Below are positions 26,665-34,888 of a stretch of DNA of 64,000 nt, one piece after another; positions within the stretch are counted from its first letter, which is position 1; each line of letters opens with the position of its first letter. The translations under genes and the position numbers were made by a program. The notes under the pieces are model-generated. The model saw only the letters and a program-made list of their open reading frames with translations. It was not told the origin of the DNA and did no database searches. The stretch comes from Pandoraea vervacti. GTDB taxonomy: Bacteria > Pseudomonadota > Gammaproteobacteria > Burkholderiales > Burkholderiaceae. The stretch is taken from contig NZ_CP010897.2 in the NCBI RefSeq assembly GCF_000934605.2, positions 5,394,001-5,458,000 of the forward strand. The letters are read 5' to 3'.

Positions 26665-27282
26665 CTATGGCGCGTTATGGCTCTCGTCGAGCCCGAGGGC
26701 GGCGACTTCGCTGCGCGAGAGGCGGCGGATTTCCACCTTGGCGTGCCCGGCGCGCACGAAATCGAGTTGTTTGGCCGCGCCAAAGGACAGATCGATGATG
26801 CGATTGCGCGTGTAGGGACCCCGGTCGTTGATCTTCACCACGACGCTCTTGTTGTTGTTGATGTTGCGCACCAGCGCGAAGCTGCCCAGCGGCAACGTGG
26901 GATGCGCGGCCGTCGGCTCGTTCATGTCGAACGCTTCGCCGGTGGCGGTGCGCCGGCCATGGAAGTTCTTGCCGTACCACGAGGCCATGCCGGTCTGGAA
27001 GAAGGTACCCGCGTCGGCGCGCAAGCGCGCTTCACCGTCGCGTTCCGGGGCATCCGGATCGCCGGGATTGAGGCCTTCATTGCGGAAGGAGCGGCCCGGC
27101 CATTGCAGATCGAAACTGGATCCGACCGGCGAATTGGCCTCGCGCGCACGGGCGCGCGCGCCTGTCGCCGAAGTGGCGGCAGCCGTCTGGCTGGGGGGTT
27201 CGAGCGGCGTTGTGCAGGCTGTCAACGTCAGGGCGAGGGCGCAGCAGACCGCGAACCGTGTGAGCATGTCGCGTGTTCGCAT
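26665..27282 (-). CDS. rlpA: RlpA-family septal ring lytic transglycosylase / rare lipoprotein A
   Basis: Outer-membrane lipoprotein whose double-psi beta-barrel cleaves denuded glycan strands during cell division. The signal peptide ends in lipobox LTAC with C23 as lipidation site. The RlpA domain is complete: GMASWYGKNFHGRRTATGE, the ALVRNINN strand, VVVKINDRGPYTRNRIIDLS and the final VEIRRL. There is no C-terminal SPOR domain, so it is the short form. I chose the ATG at 27282; M6 is an alternative and the TTG-type extension to 27315 is unlikely. It is divergent from the MBL hydrolase gene. Confidence 0.92.
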   Translation of the reverse strand: MRTRDMLTRFAVCCALALTLTACTTPLEPPSQTAAATSATGARARAREANSPVGSSFDLQWPGRSFRNEGLNPGDPDAPERDGEARLRADAGTFFQTGMASWYGKNFHGRRTATGEAFDMNEPTAAHPTLPLGSFALVRNINNNKSVVVKINDRGPYTRNRIIDLSFGAAKQLDFVRAGHAKVEIRRLSRSEVAALGLDESHNAP

Positions 27283-27502
27283 AGCCTGCAAGTCTAACAC
27301 GACGCCAAAGTCCACCTATCAGCGAGCGTTCACTTACGTGCCAGGACTTGATTACAAAGCGTTACCCCGCTTTAGGGGCTGGCGTCCAACGAGCGTTTGC
27401 CGAAAGCGTGCGCGAATGCGTACGGCAACGCCTGATGCAGCGCTACGGGCGGCGACATGCCGGGCCGAATACAATAGACAAAAATTGCGTCCCCGGTCAC
27501 TC

Positions 27503-28159
27503 ATGAACGTCACCCTGATTCCTGTTACGCCTTTCCAGCAAAACTGCACCCTCCTCGTATGCGATGCCACGAAGCGCGCTGCCGTGGTCGATCCCGGTGG
27601 CGACATCGACCGGATCGCGGGCGAGATCGAACGCCAGGGGGTCACGCTCGAGAAGATTTTCCTCACGCACGGCCATCTGGACCATTGCGGTGGTTCGGGC
27701 GCCCTGGCGGCAAAGTACAACGTTCCCATCGAGGGCCCCCACCCCGACGACGCCTTCTGGATCGACCAGCTCGAAGCGCAGAGCGCGCGCTTTGGCTTTC
27801 CCAAGCCCGAGCCGTTCACGCCCGATCGGTGGCTGGGAGACGGCGACACCGTCTCGTTCGGCGACGTCACGCTCGACGTCTATCACTGCCCTGGCCACAC
27901 GCCGGGCCACGTGGTGTTCTTCTCGAAGGACGAACGTCTGGCGAGCGTGGGCGACGTGCTGTTCGCCGGCTCCATCGGCCGCACCGACTTTCCGCGCGGC
28001 AACCACGCCGACCTGATCGCATCGATTCGTGACAAACTCTGGCCGCTGGGCGACGACGTCACGTTCATTCCGGGCCACGGACCGGTGTCGACCTTCGGTC
28101 AGGAACGTCAGACGAACCCGTACGTCGCCGATGCCGTGCTCGCCCGGAGCGCCTCATGA
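27503..28159 (+). CDS. MBL-fold hydrolase, YcbL/glyoxalase II-like
   Basis: Cytoplasmic metallo-beta-lactamase-fold hydrolase of 218 residues. The metal-binding motif THGHLDH (55-61) is followed by the histidine in YHCPGHTPGH and an aspartate in SVGDVLFAG, with a last histidine in IPGHGP. This set and the short length match the YcbL class, which has glyoxalase II-like thioesterase activity in enterobacteria. The ATG at 27503 fits the family start (MNVTLIPVTPFQQNC); a long upstream extension of the frame is antisense to rlpA and not credible. Its last bases overlap the next gene by ATGA. Confidence 0.92.
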   Translation: MNVTLIPVTPFQQNCTLLVCDATKRAAVVDPGGDIDRIAGEIERQGVTLEKIFLTHGHLDHCGGSGALAAKYNVPIEGPHPDDAFWIDQLEAQSARFGFPKPEPFTPDRWLGDGDTVSFGDVTLDVYHCPGHTPGHVVFFSKDERLASVGDVLFAGSIGRTDFPRGNHADLIASIRDKLWPLGDDVTFIPGHGPVSTFGQERQTNPYVADAVLARSAS

Positions 28160-28938
28160 GCGAGGCGATGTCCCGGACCCCGTCGCGCATCATTCCCGTC
28201 GACGAGGAAATTTTCGTCAGTACCGATGTCGAGGCCGACGGCCCGATTCCCGGCCCGCACTCGATGCTCAGCTTTGCCTCGGCCGCTTACACGGCGAACA
28301 AGGAGCTGATCGGCACCTTCAGCGCCAATCTCGAATGTCTGCCGGACGCAAAGGGCCATCCGCTCACGATGAAGTGGTGGAAGACGGAGCCGGAGGCGTG
28401 GGCCGCCTGCCGTGTCGATCCGGAAGACCCGGCCAAGGCGCTCAAGGCCTACGTAAAGTGGGTGGAGAAGCTGCCCGGCAAGCCGGTGTTCGTCGCGTAC
28501 CCCGCGGGCTTCGATTTCACGTTCATGTTCTGGTACATGATGCGTTTCGTGGGTCGCTGCCCCTTCTCGTGGTCGGCGCTCGATATCAAGACGCTCGCGT
28601 TCGCCATGACCGGCATGCCTTACCGCAAGTGCATCAAACCGCGGCTGCCGCAAGTCTGGCTCGACCCGCTGCCGCACACGCACGTGGCGCTCGATGACGC
28701 CCTCGAACAAGGCGCCCTCTTCTGCAACATGCTCGCCGAGTTGCGCGAACAACAGCAGACGCTCTCCGATTTGCCCGGCTGGCGTGGCGCCGGGCTCACG
28801 GCCAATGCCGATGCCCCGGTGTTCGGCACGGCGGCAGCCAAAGCCGCGGCAGACGGAATCAACACAGCCGCCGACAGCGCAGCGGATGCCGAATCGCCCG
28901 AGACCGGCCCCGGCAAGGACAGCCCGGCACACGGCTGA
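28156..28938 (+). CDS. DEDDh-type 3'-5' exonuclease-like protein
   Basis: Translationally coupled to the MBL hydrolase through an ATGA overlap. The 260-residue protein carries the pattern of RNase H-fold DEDDh exonucleases: D24-x-E26 in STDVEADGP, D120 in the AGFDFTFM stretch and HVALDDA at 176-182. The substrate, RNA or DNA, cannot be told; related proteins are annotated as exoribonucleases or 3'-5' exonucleases. The last 55 residues are Ala/Asp-rich and probably disordered. The match is to motifs only, so I am fairly but not fully sure. Confidence 0.72.
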   Translation: MSEAMSRTPSRIIPVDEEIFVSTDVEADGPIPGPHSMLSFASAAYTANKELIGTFSANLECLPDAKGHPLTMKWWKTEPEAWAACRVDPEDPAKALKAYVKWVEKLPGKPVFVAYPAGFDFTFMFWYMMRFVGRCPFSWSALDIKTLAFAMTGMPYRKCIKPRLPQVWLDPLPHTHVALDDALEQGALFCNMLAELREQQQTLSDLPGWRGAGLTANADAPVFGTAAAKAAADGINTAADSAADAESPETGPGKDSPAHG

Positions 28939-28961
28939 TCCCGAACGACGGCAGACAAAAC

Positions 28962-29000
28962 GACAAGGGCGCGACGTATTCGACGTCGCGCCCCCTTGTC
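28962..29000. terminator. Long hairpin after the exonuclease-like gene
   Basis: GACAAGGGCGCGACGT (28962-28977) pairs with ACGTCGCG-CC-CCCTTGTC (28983-29000), with two unpaired C and a 5-base loop. It lies between convergent genes and probably works as a terminator or mRNA end-stabiliser. There is no clean T-run. Confidence 0.5.
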
Positions 29001-29046
29001 TGCCCCTTGTCTGCCCCTTGTCTGCCCCTTGTCTGCCCTTGTCTCG
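28992..29046. repeat. 11-bp tandem repeat, five copies
   Basis: CCCCTTGTCTG is present four times in exact tandem (28992-29035), followed by a fifth, altered copy ending at 29046. The first copy is the right arm of the adjacent hairpin, so each copy could pair with the single left arm GACAAGGG. Confidence 0.85.
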
Positions 29047-29082
29047 AGCCGATTCCGCCTCAACCCGATCTCCCGGACCGGC

Positions 29083-29433
29083 TTACAACACGTCGCTTGC
29101 CAACTCAGGCGGACGCGCGATCACGGCCTTCTTGCCGTTCACCACGATCGGCCGTTGCAACAGCTTCGGATGCTTGGCGACTGCGGCGAGCAACGCGTCG
29201 TCGCTGAGCGTCGCGTCGGCCAGTCCCAGTTCGGAAAATTCCGTCTCGTTGCTACGGATCATCTCGCGCACCGGCACGCCCAGCAGCTTGTGCAGCGCTT
29301 TGAGGTCGGCCAGCGTGGGCGGTGTCTTCAGATATTCGATGATTTGCAGATCGCCACCGGCCGGGGAACCCTCGACCAGCGCCAGCGCTTCGCGCGACTT
29401 CGAGCAGCGCGGGTTGTGATACACGGTAATCAT
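29083..29433 (-). CDS. arsC: ArsC-family glutaredoxin-dependent arsenate reductase-like protein
   Basis: Small 116-residue cytoplasmic protein with the ArsC thioredoxin-like fold. The nucleophile is C10 in YHNPRCSKSREAL, and the ALxxGVPVREMIR-like segment (HKLLGVPVREMIRSNE) and the RPIVVNGKKAVIARP stretch near the end are typical of glutaredoxin-linked arsenate reductases. The ATG at 29433 is chosen since the fold begins two residues later. There are no arsenical pump or ars regulator genes nearby, so a role in arsenate resistance is not supported by context; YfgD-like housekeeping members look the same. Confidence 0.85.
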   Translation of the reverse strand: MITVYHNPRCSKSREALALVEGSPAGGDLQIIEYLKTPPTLADLKALHKLLGVPVREMIRSNETEFSELGLADATLSDDALLAAVAKHPKLLQRPIVVNGKKAVIARPPELASDVL

Positions 29434-29608
29434 GGTCACTCCAATGCGTTCAAAAAGCGTCCGGCAGGAAAGGACGTGCCGATAACCGGACTGCCCCGTC
29501 ACCGCTGGAACGTGCGCTCCGAGTATGCATGGTATCGTCGGAAGCCGCTACCCACAGACATCCTCGGACATCCTCGGATATCCGCTTCCCCCCTCAGGAG
29601 ACAGTGAC

Positions 29609-30856
29609 ATGGCAGGACGCTTCATCAGCATCAAGTCGCGCGACGGCAAAACCTTTCAGGCCTATCTGGCAACGCCGGACAGCAAGGGCGCAAGCGAAGG
29701 CAAAGGGCCCGGACTGGTGTTGTGTCAGGAAATCTTCGGTGTGAACGCCTACATTCGCGAACTGGCCGACCGCTATGCCGAAGAAGGTTACGTCGTGCTT
29801 GCGCCAGATCTGTTCTGGCGTATCGAGCCCGGCATCGAACTGGGCTATTCGCCGGGCGACTGGCAGCGTGCATTTGCGTTGTTCCAGAGCTTCGACGTCG
29901 ATCTGGGCATGGAAGACGTGGGCGCGAGCGTCGACGCGTTGCGCGCGCTACCCGAGTGCGTGGGCGGCGTGGGGGTGGTCGGTTACTGCCTCGGCGGCAA
30001 GCTGGCGGCACTATCGGTCACGCGCACGAGCGCAGACGTAGCGATCGGCTATTACGGCGTGGGACTGGAGCAGCATATCGACGAGATCGCCGGCGAGCAC
30101 GCGCCGCTCGTGCTGCACGTGGCCGAACTCGACAAGTACGCGCCGCCCGAAGTGCGCGACACCCTGACCGAACGACTCGGCAAGCATCCGAGCGTCACTC
30201 TGTATACGTACCCGGACGCCGATCACGCCTTCGCACGCCCCGGCGACCACTTCAATCGTGCCGCGACCCAGCTCGCCCATCAGCGCACCATCGGCGCCCT
30301 GCGCCGCGTCGTCGGTCCGCACTTCGACTTCGCGTCGCTTTGGGAGACGCATTGCGCTTACGAATTCGCCATTCGCGAAATCGATCCGTTGATGAAGACG
30401 ATGGTGGCCGAGCCCTACGTCAATCACATCCCCACGATGACTGGCGGCGTCGGGCATCAGCAACTGGCGCACTTCTATCGCAATCACTTCGTCAACAGCA
30501 ATCCGCCCGACACCCGACTGATTCCCATTTCGCGCACGATCGGCGCGACCCAACTGGTTGACGAACTGCTGTTCTGCTTCACGCATACGACGCCCGTGGA
30601 CTGGATGTTGCCGGGCGTGGCGCCAACGGGACGCCGCGTCGAGATTCCTCTGGTAGCCATCGTGCGATTCCGGGGCGACAAACTGGAGCACGAACACATA
30701 TATTGGGATCAGGCGAGCGTGCTCGTGCAGATCGGTTTGCTCGACCCGACAGGATTGCCGGTAGCCGGCGTCGAAACCGCACGCAAATTGCAGGACGAGA
30801 ATCTGGCGTCCAACACCCTGATGCCGAACTGGTCGTTCGGGACCCGGGCGCAGTAG
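29609..30856 (+). CDS. Dienelactone hydrolase fused to a C-terminal SnoaL-like domain
   Basis: The N-terminal 235 residues form a dienelactone hydrolase: nucleophile C127 in GYCLGGK, D175 in the HVAELDKYAP stretch and H206 in PDADHAF complete the triad. Such enzymes open dienelactones in aromatic degradation, though many act on other substrates. Residues about 240-415 are a separate domain with NTF2/SnoaL-like features (HFYRNHFV, ELLFCFTHTTPVDWMLPG, GDKLEHEHIYWDQASVLVQIGLL). The domain fusion makes it nearly twice the size of a simple hydrolase. The ATG at 29609 has CAGGAGACA before it. It is monocistronic with no aromatic pathway genes near. Confidence 0.82.
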   Translation: MAGRFISIKSRDGKTFQAYLATPDSKGASEGKGPGLVLCQEIFGVNAYIRELADRYAEEGYVVLAPDLFWRIEPGIELGYSPGDWQRAFALFQSFDVDLGMEDVGASVDALRALPECVGGVGVVGYCLGGKLAALSVTRTSADVAIGYYGVGLEQHIDEIAGEHAPLVLHVAELDKYAPPEVRDTLTERLGKHPSVTLYTYPDADHAFARPGDHFNRAATQLAHQRTIGALRRVVGPHFDFASLWETHCAYEFAIREIDPLMKTMVAEPYVNHIPTMTGGVGHQQLAHFYRNHFVNSNPPDTRLIPISRTIGATQLVDELLFCFTHTTPVDWMLPGVAPTGRRVEIPLVAIVRFRGDKLEHEHIYWDQASVLVQIGLLDPTGLPVAGVETARKLQDENLASNTLMPNWSFGTRAQ

Positions 30857-30973
30857 TCCCGCGCCACCTACCGGACCGGGCGGCGGCGCACGATGCCCCG
30901 TCGATCGCACGGTCCGGCCAGAACCAGCCGTCAAAACAAGAAGACGTGTCGCAAACGTTGCGGGAGACCCGTC

Positions 30974-31513
30974 ATGAAGACGCAACTTTCTCCGCGCAGG
31001 CATGCCGTCCACGCATCCTGCGCTGGCGCCCGTGCCACGGCGGCGATTGCCGCCGCCACGCTCGGCCTCGTCGGCACCTTGATGGTGAGCGGCTGCGCCA
31101 ATCCGGACTTCGAGCCCAAAAAACCGCTCCTCCTCAATTTCCCGGCTGGCCAGCCACCGCTCTCGGGGCTGGATCAATACAAGATTGCGGCCGCGCAACG
31201 CGTGACCGAGGTCAACGCCCGCCAGATCACGCCGGGCAACCCGCAACCCATGCTGCGCTCGGTCGTGTCGCTCGAATACTGGGTGGATCGCAACGGCAAC
31301 ATCACGGCTGTCGCGCTCTACCGAAGCAACGGCGACCACGAGGCCGAACGCATTGCGATCGCCAGCCTGCGACGTGCCAGCCCATTACCGGCGCCCAGCC
31401 GGGCGCTGGTCGACAGCAGCGGCCGCGTGCGCGCCATCGAGACCTGGCTCTTCAACAACGACGGACGATTCCAGTTGCGCAGCGTGGCCGCGCCGCAGAT
31501 CGACGGGCAGTGA
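30974..31513 (+). CDS. Lipoprotein with a TonB C-terminal-like domain
   Basis: A 179-residue predicted lipoprotein: a long Ala-rich export signal ends in SGC with C41 as the lipid anchor. The rest, with SVVSLEYWVDRNGNITAVALYRSNGD followed by AIASLRRASPLPAP, looks like the TonB C-terminal/energy-transducer fold, in which a strand hairpin is followed by a helix and a final strand. Free-standing proteins of this type are periplasmic and mostly uncharacterised. No ExbBD genes are near, so it is not a normal TonB. The ATG at 30974 has GGGAGA before it. Confidence 0.6.
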   Translation: MKTQLSPRRHAVHASCAGARATAAIAAATLGLVGTLMVSGCANPDFEPKKPLLLNFPAGQPPLSGLDQYKIAAAQRVTEVNARQITPGNPQPMLRSVVSLEYWVDRNGNITAVALYRSNGDHEAERIAIASLRRASPLPAPSRALVDSSGRVRAIETWLFNNDGRFQLRSVAAPQIDGQ

Positions 31514-31555
31514 TATCGTGAGGGCATCGGCCCGCGTTGGGCGACGGAGACTCCC

Positions 31556-32350
31556 ATGCCGCGATTTGCTGCGAATCTGACCCTGCTCTATCAGGAAGTG
31601 CCGTTTCTCGACCGGTTCCGCGAAGCGGCGAGCGATGGCTTCCGGGGCGTCGAATTTCTATTCCCGTACGAGCACCCGGCACAGGAGATCCGCAAGCGGC
31701 TGGACGACACGGGCATGACACAAGTCCTCTTCAACGCGCCGGCGGGCGACTGGGCGAGCGGGGAGCGAGGCATTGCGGCACTCCCCGGGAGGCAGGCGCA
31801 GTTTCGCGACGGCATCGAACTTGCCCTCGACTACGCCGATGCGCTCGGTTGTCGTCAGTTGCATGTGATGGCCGGTTGTCCCGAGGCCGCAGCGTCGCCT
31901 GAACAATGCCGCGCCACGTACCTCGAGAATCTGGCGTATGCGGCCGAGCAGGCAGCGGCTCACGGTGTCACCATCCTGATCGAACCCATCAATCCGCGCG
32001 ACTTTCCGCGCTATTTCCTCACGCGCCAGGATCAGGCGCACGCCATTCGACAAGCAGTGGGCGCGAGCAATCTGAAGGTTCAGTTCGACGCCTACCACTG
32101 CCAGATCGTCGAGGGCGATCTGGCAATGAAATTGCGCCAGTCCATTGCCAACATCGGTCACGTGCAGGTCGCGGGCGTGCCCGCACGTCACGAACCGGAT
32201 ACGGGCGAAGTCAATTACCCCTTCCTGTTTCGCCTGCTCGACGAATTGGGGTATGCCGGATGGGTCGGGTGCGAGTATCGCCCTCAGGGCGCAACGCGCT
32301 CGGGGCTGGGGTGGCTCAAACCGTGGCTCAGGGCGACAGCGACCCAATAG
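31556..32350 (+). CDS. hyi: Hydroxypyruvate isomerase / 2-oxo-tetronate isomerase
   Basis: TIM-barrel sugar isomerase of 264 residues, normal for Hyi/OtnI. Key stretches are MPRFAANLTLLYQEVPFLDR, GVEFLFPYEH, VLFNAPAGDWASGERG, ILIEPINPRDFPRYFL with the metal-binding glutamate, and KVQFDAYHCQIVEGD. Hyi interconverts hydroxypyruvate and tartronate semialdehyde in glyoxylate metabolism; the near-identical OtnI handles 2-dehydrotetronate in four-carbon acid sugar catabolism. No gcl, glxR, otnK or otnC is in the window, so the two cannot be distinguished. The symbol marks family membership only. Confidence 0.85.
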   Translation: MPRFAANLTLLYQEVPFLDRFREAASDGFRGVEFLFPYEHPAQEIRKRLDDTGMTQVLFNAPAGDWASGERGIAALPGRQAQFRDGIELALDYADALGCRQLHVMAGCPEAAASPEQCRATYLENLAYAAEQAAAHGVTILIEPINPRDFPRYFLTRQDQAHAIRQAVGASNLKVQFDAYHCQIVEGDLAMKLRQSIANIGHVQVAGVPARHEPDTGEVNYPFLFRLLDELGYAGWVGCEYRPQGATRSGLGWLKPWLRATATQ

Positions 32351-32513
32351 CAAAACGAGAAGATGCGACGTGAGCGCGCGTTGCGGAACGGAGTTACGCA
32401 CACGTGAATCGTTGCCCGAAATTCAATCGGACGTCGAAACAATTCGGCCTTCAAATAGGCGCGCGTCGGAGAAAGGCTTAGGAAAGATGTAGGACGAAGC
32501 AGGCAAAAAAAAT

Positions 32514-32534
32514 GGCGGGACACACGGGCCCGCC
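32514..32534 (-). terminator. Rho-independent terminator of a leftward transcript
   Basis: On the minus strand GGCGGG pairs with CCCGCC around a 9-base loop and is followed by ATTTTTTTT. It faces away from hyi, so it ends a transcript coming from the right, where no recognised gene lies. Confidence 0.8.
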
Positions 32535-32553
32535 AAAACCACACGCTACGGGG

Positions 32554-32991
32554 TTAGCGCGAGGAGACCAGATTCGGAGCACTGTATCGAACCAGCTTGC
32601 AAACGACGCCGGGGGACGTCTTTTGCTGATACAGCCGCGCTGTCGCGTTACCGGGGGATAAGCACTTCAGCGTTGAGATGCATTGTGGTGGAAACGTATG
32701 GACGGAGGGGTAACAAAGTGTTTCAGGTTGTAACACCTGGCGTGTCACACGGCCCTCTCGAAGCGCTTTCACGCCTTGTGCGGCAAGGACTTCGGACGGG
32801 TGATGCCGATCGTCATTTGATTCGTCATCCTGAATAACTCGCCGCACGAAGCATTTCCGAGCGTCAATGCGACCCGCTTCGCCGATGGCCATGCCAACGC
32901 GGGGTCGACAATTCAACAGCGACTCCCAGTCGCCCATGGATGCGCTCGCCTTAGTCGGTCCCTGCCCAAACCTCTCCGTGGCTCGCCCCAC
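32554..32991 (-). CDS. Doubtful small gene, or the host region of a small RNA
   Basis: The 760-base gap between hyi and the CoA-binding protein gene has no recognised gene, but a leftward open frame of up to 145 codons ends 20 bases before a strong terminator. The protein matches nothing I know; its C-terminal 45 residues contain three cysteines (QCISTLKC, VVCKLV) and look more protein-like than the arginine-rich start. Alternatively, the terminator ends a non-coding RNA starting near 32730: a word GTTACA-ACCT-G-AA-ACA there resembles an OmpR-type site. The call is weak in either form. Confidence 0.25.
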   Translation of the reverse strand: MGRATERFGQGPTKASASMGDWESLLNCRPRVGMAIGEAGRIDARKCFVRRVIQDDESNDDRHHPSEVLAAQGVKALREGRVTRQVLQPETLCYPSVHTFPPQCISTLKCLSPGNATARLYQQKTSPGVVCKLVRYSAPNLVSSR

Positions 32992-33111
32992 GCTATCCGG
33001 TTGCAGGTCGCCGCCAAGCCCGGCAAGACTTCCCCCGTCTCAAACGTACCGCCCGGCAATGTGCTAACTTCATTCTTTGTGCGTGGCAACAAAGTGAACA
33101 CAAAGTGAGCA

Positions 33112-33585
33112 ATGGACACCATTGAACGTTTGGGTCGGATACTTTCGCGCGACCGGGTGATTGCGGTCGTGGGCCTGTCGCCCCGGCCTGAGCGGCCGAG
33201 TTTCACCACATCGCGCTACATGCAGCAGCACGGGTATCGGATCGTGCCGATCAATCCGCAGGCTACCGACTCCGGCGAGACAATATTGGGCGAGACCGTC
33301 TACGCGAGCCTGACCGAGGCTGCCGACGCCCTCCGAGCGGAGGGCGTGCGCATTCAGATGGTCGACTGCTTTCGCCGCAGCGCCGACATTCCGCCGGTCG
33401 CCGATGAGGCCGTGGCCATTGGCGCGACGAGTTTGTGGATGCAGTTGGGCATCGAAAACGACGATGCGGCTGCCGTGGCATTGGCTGCGGGGCTCGACGT
33501 CGTGATGGACCGGTGCGTCAAGATCGAGCATCAGCGCTGGTTGCTGCAGGGCGGCGGCTTGCCGAAGCCGGTCAACGACCAGTGA
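33112..33585 (+). CDS. CoA-binding domain protein (YccU-like)
   Basis: Cytoplasmic 157-residue protein consisting of one CoA-binding Rossmann domain. Family landmarks are VIAVVGLSPRPERPSFTTSR near residues 17-35, YMQQHGYRIVPINPQ, the DCFRRSADIPPVADEAV block and LWMQLGIEND. YccU-type proteins are single-domain relatives of succinyl-CoA synthetase alpha and have no firmly known role. The ATG at 33112 is preceded by GTGAGCA rather than a good ribosome site. It is followed by a 10-bp repeat tract. Confidence 0.88.
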   Translation: MDTIERLGRILSRDRVIAVVGLSPRPERPSFTTSRYMQQHGYRIVPINPQATDSGETILGETVYASLTEAADALRAEGVRIQMVDCFRRSADIPPVADEAVAIGATSLWMQLGIENDDAAAVALAAGLDVVMDRCVKIEHQRWLLQGGGLPKPVNDQ

Positions 33586-33590
33586 AAACA

Positions 33591-33660
33591 TGCAAAGACG
33601 GCTAAAGAACGATAAAGAGCAACAAAGGACGATATAGGACGATAAAGGGCAATAAGGCCC
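33591..33660. repeat. Degenerate tandem repeat, period 10 bp
   Basis: Seven successive decamers follow the CoA-binding gene: tgcaaagacg, gctaaagaac, gataaagagc, aacaaaggac, gatataggac, gataaagggc, aataaggccc. The consensus is about GATAAAGGAC and the tract is purine-rich on the + strand. It sits between co-directional genes, close upstream of the esterase. Confidence 0.7.
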
Positions 33661-33727
33661 CGCTTCGCCACGTCCCGAAACACGAATACACCTTCTTCTC
33701 TCGCTAACGATAACCTCCGACGCCGCC

Positions 33728-34666
33728 ATGACCATCGACGCCGATCTGCTCGCCTATTACGACCTGATGGCGCGCAAGTACCCCACTCCCGAAAACGCTA
33801 CTGCGCCCACCCCGCAGCAGGTCCGGGCGCAATTCGCCACCGTGGCGGTGGAGGCCTTGCGTCCGTTGCCGGCGGGGTTGCGAAGCGAGACGTTCGACAT
33901 TCCGCTGCCCGGTCGCACTTTGCGCGCGCGACTCTATCGTCCGATCGGTCGCACGGTGCCGCTGGTCGTGTACTTCCACGGCGGGGGTTGGGTCGTGGGG
34001 GATGTCGACACGCATGGCACCGTGGCGGCCTTCCTGGCGCAGGACGCCGACGTTGCCGTGTTGAGCGTGGATTACCGGTTGGCGCCGGAGCATCCGTTTC
34101 CGGCGCCGGTCGACGATGCCCGTGACGCCCTGGCCTGGGCGGCGGAGCAGCGCGCCCGCCTCGGCCTGAGTCCGGATCGCCTTGGCGTCGCCGGCGACAG
34201 TGCCGGTGGCCATCTGGCGGCGCAGGCGGCGGCGTGGTTCAACGACCAGCACCCGGGCATCGTCGGTGCGCAGTTGCTGATCTATCCGGTGGTGCAGTAC
34301 CGCTTCGACACGCCGAGTTACGAGCGCCTGGCGCACGGCGTTGGCCTCACGCGCGATGAGATGCGTTGGTACTGGAAGGAATTCCTGGCGGGTGTGGAGC
34401 CGGCGGCGAACGACGTGCGGGTGAATCTGACGGCGGAGGCGCCGCGTCATCCGTTGCCGAACAGTCTGGTCATCGCAGCGGAGTACGACCCGTTGCATGA
34501 CGAAGCGGTGGAATATGCGAAGTTCGTCGCACAGACGGGTGCGCGCGCGGAAGTGATCGAGGCGACGGGTTTGACGCACAGCTTTGCGCGGTTGCAGCCG
34601 TTCGTGCCGCAAGCGAGGATGGTGATGCACGACGCAGCGCAGCGCCTCAGAGAGTGGCTGGGATGA
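33728..34666 (+). CDS. Alpha/beta hydrolase, HSL-type esterase
   Basis: A 312-residue cytoplasmic esterase of the hormone-sensitive-lipase family. The oxyanion-hole motif HGGG is at 84-87, the nucleophile is S158 in GDSAG (156-160), the acid lies in the EYDPLHDEA stretch and the histidine in GLTHSF near the end. Such enzymes hydrolyse short-chain acyl esters of many small molecules; the natural substrate is unknown. The N-terminal 60 residues form the cap typical of the group. It is followed by a long hairpin. Confidence 0.9.
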   Translation: MTIDADLLAYYDLMARKYPTPENATAPTPQQVRAQFATVAVEALRPLPAGLRSETFDIPLPGRTLRARLYRPIGRTVPLVVYFHGGGWVVGDVDTHGTVAAFLAQDADVAVLSVDYRLAPEHPFPAPVDDARDALAWAAEQRARLGLSPDRLGVAGDSAGGHLAAQAAAWFNDQHPGIVGAQLLIYPVVQYRFDTPSYERLAHGVGLTRDEMRWYWKEFLAGVEPAANDVRVNLTAEAPRHPLPNSLVIAAEYDPLHDEAVEYAKFVAQTGARAEVIEATGLTHSFARLQPFVPQARMVMHDAAQRLREWLG

Positions 34667-34734
34667 CGGGAGCGAAAGTCAAGAAGTCGACCTGAAGAGA
34701 GCGAGGGGGTGAAACCCTGGGCAAAGCAGGCCGG

Positions 34735-34796
34735 AACAAGGGGGGCGCTTACCGCAGCGACTTTAAGTTGGAGCGGAGGGAAGCGCCCCCCTTGTT
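34735..34796. terminator. Long perfect hairpin between convergent genes
   Basis: AACAAGGGGGGCGCTT (34735-34750) and AAGCGCCCCCCTTGTT (34781-34796) are perfect 16-bp arms around a 30-base loop. It sits between the convergent esterase and PheC-like genes. A T-run is missing, so it may act as a bidirectional terminator or mRNA end structure. Confidence 0.6.
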
Positions 34797-34888
34797 TCGG
34801 TGTCGTTGCGTTGTGGGAGAACGAGGCGAGCGACGTGGACTACGTGAACGACTCGAACAGACAGCGCTAGCCGACGATCACGTCAGGA

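Noticed and set aside
26828..27502. Long N-terminal extension of the MBL hydrolase
   Set aside because: This part is antisense to rlpA and contains no conserved residues; the family start is at 27503.
28992..29046. Repeat considered as CRISPR or an insertion-site duplication
   Set aside because: The 11-bp copies are contiguous with no spacers and no mobile element is near.
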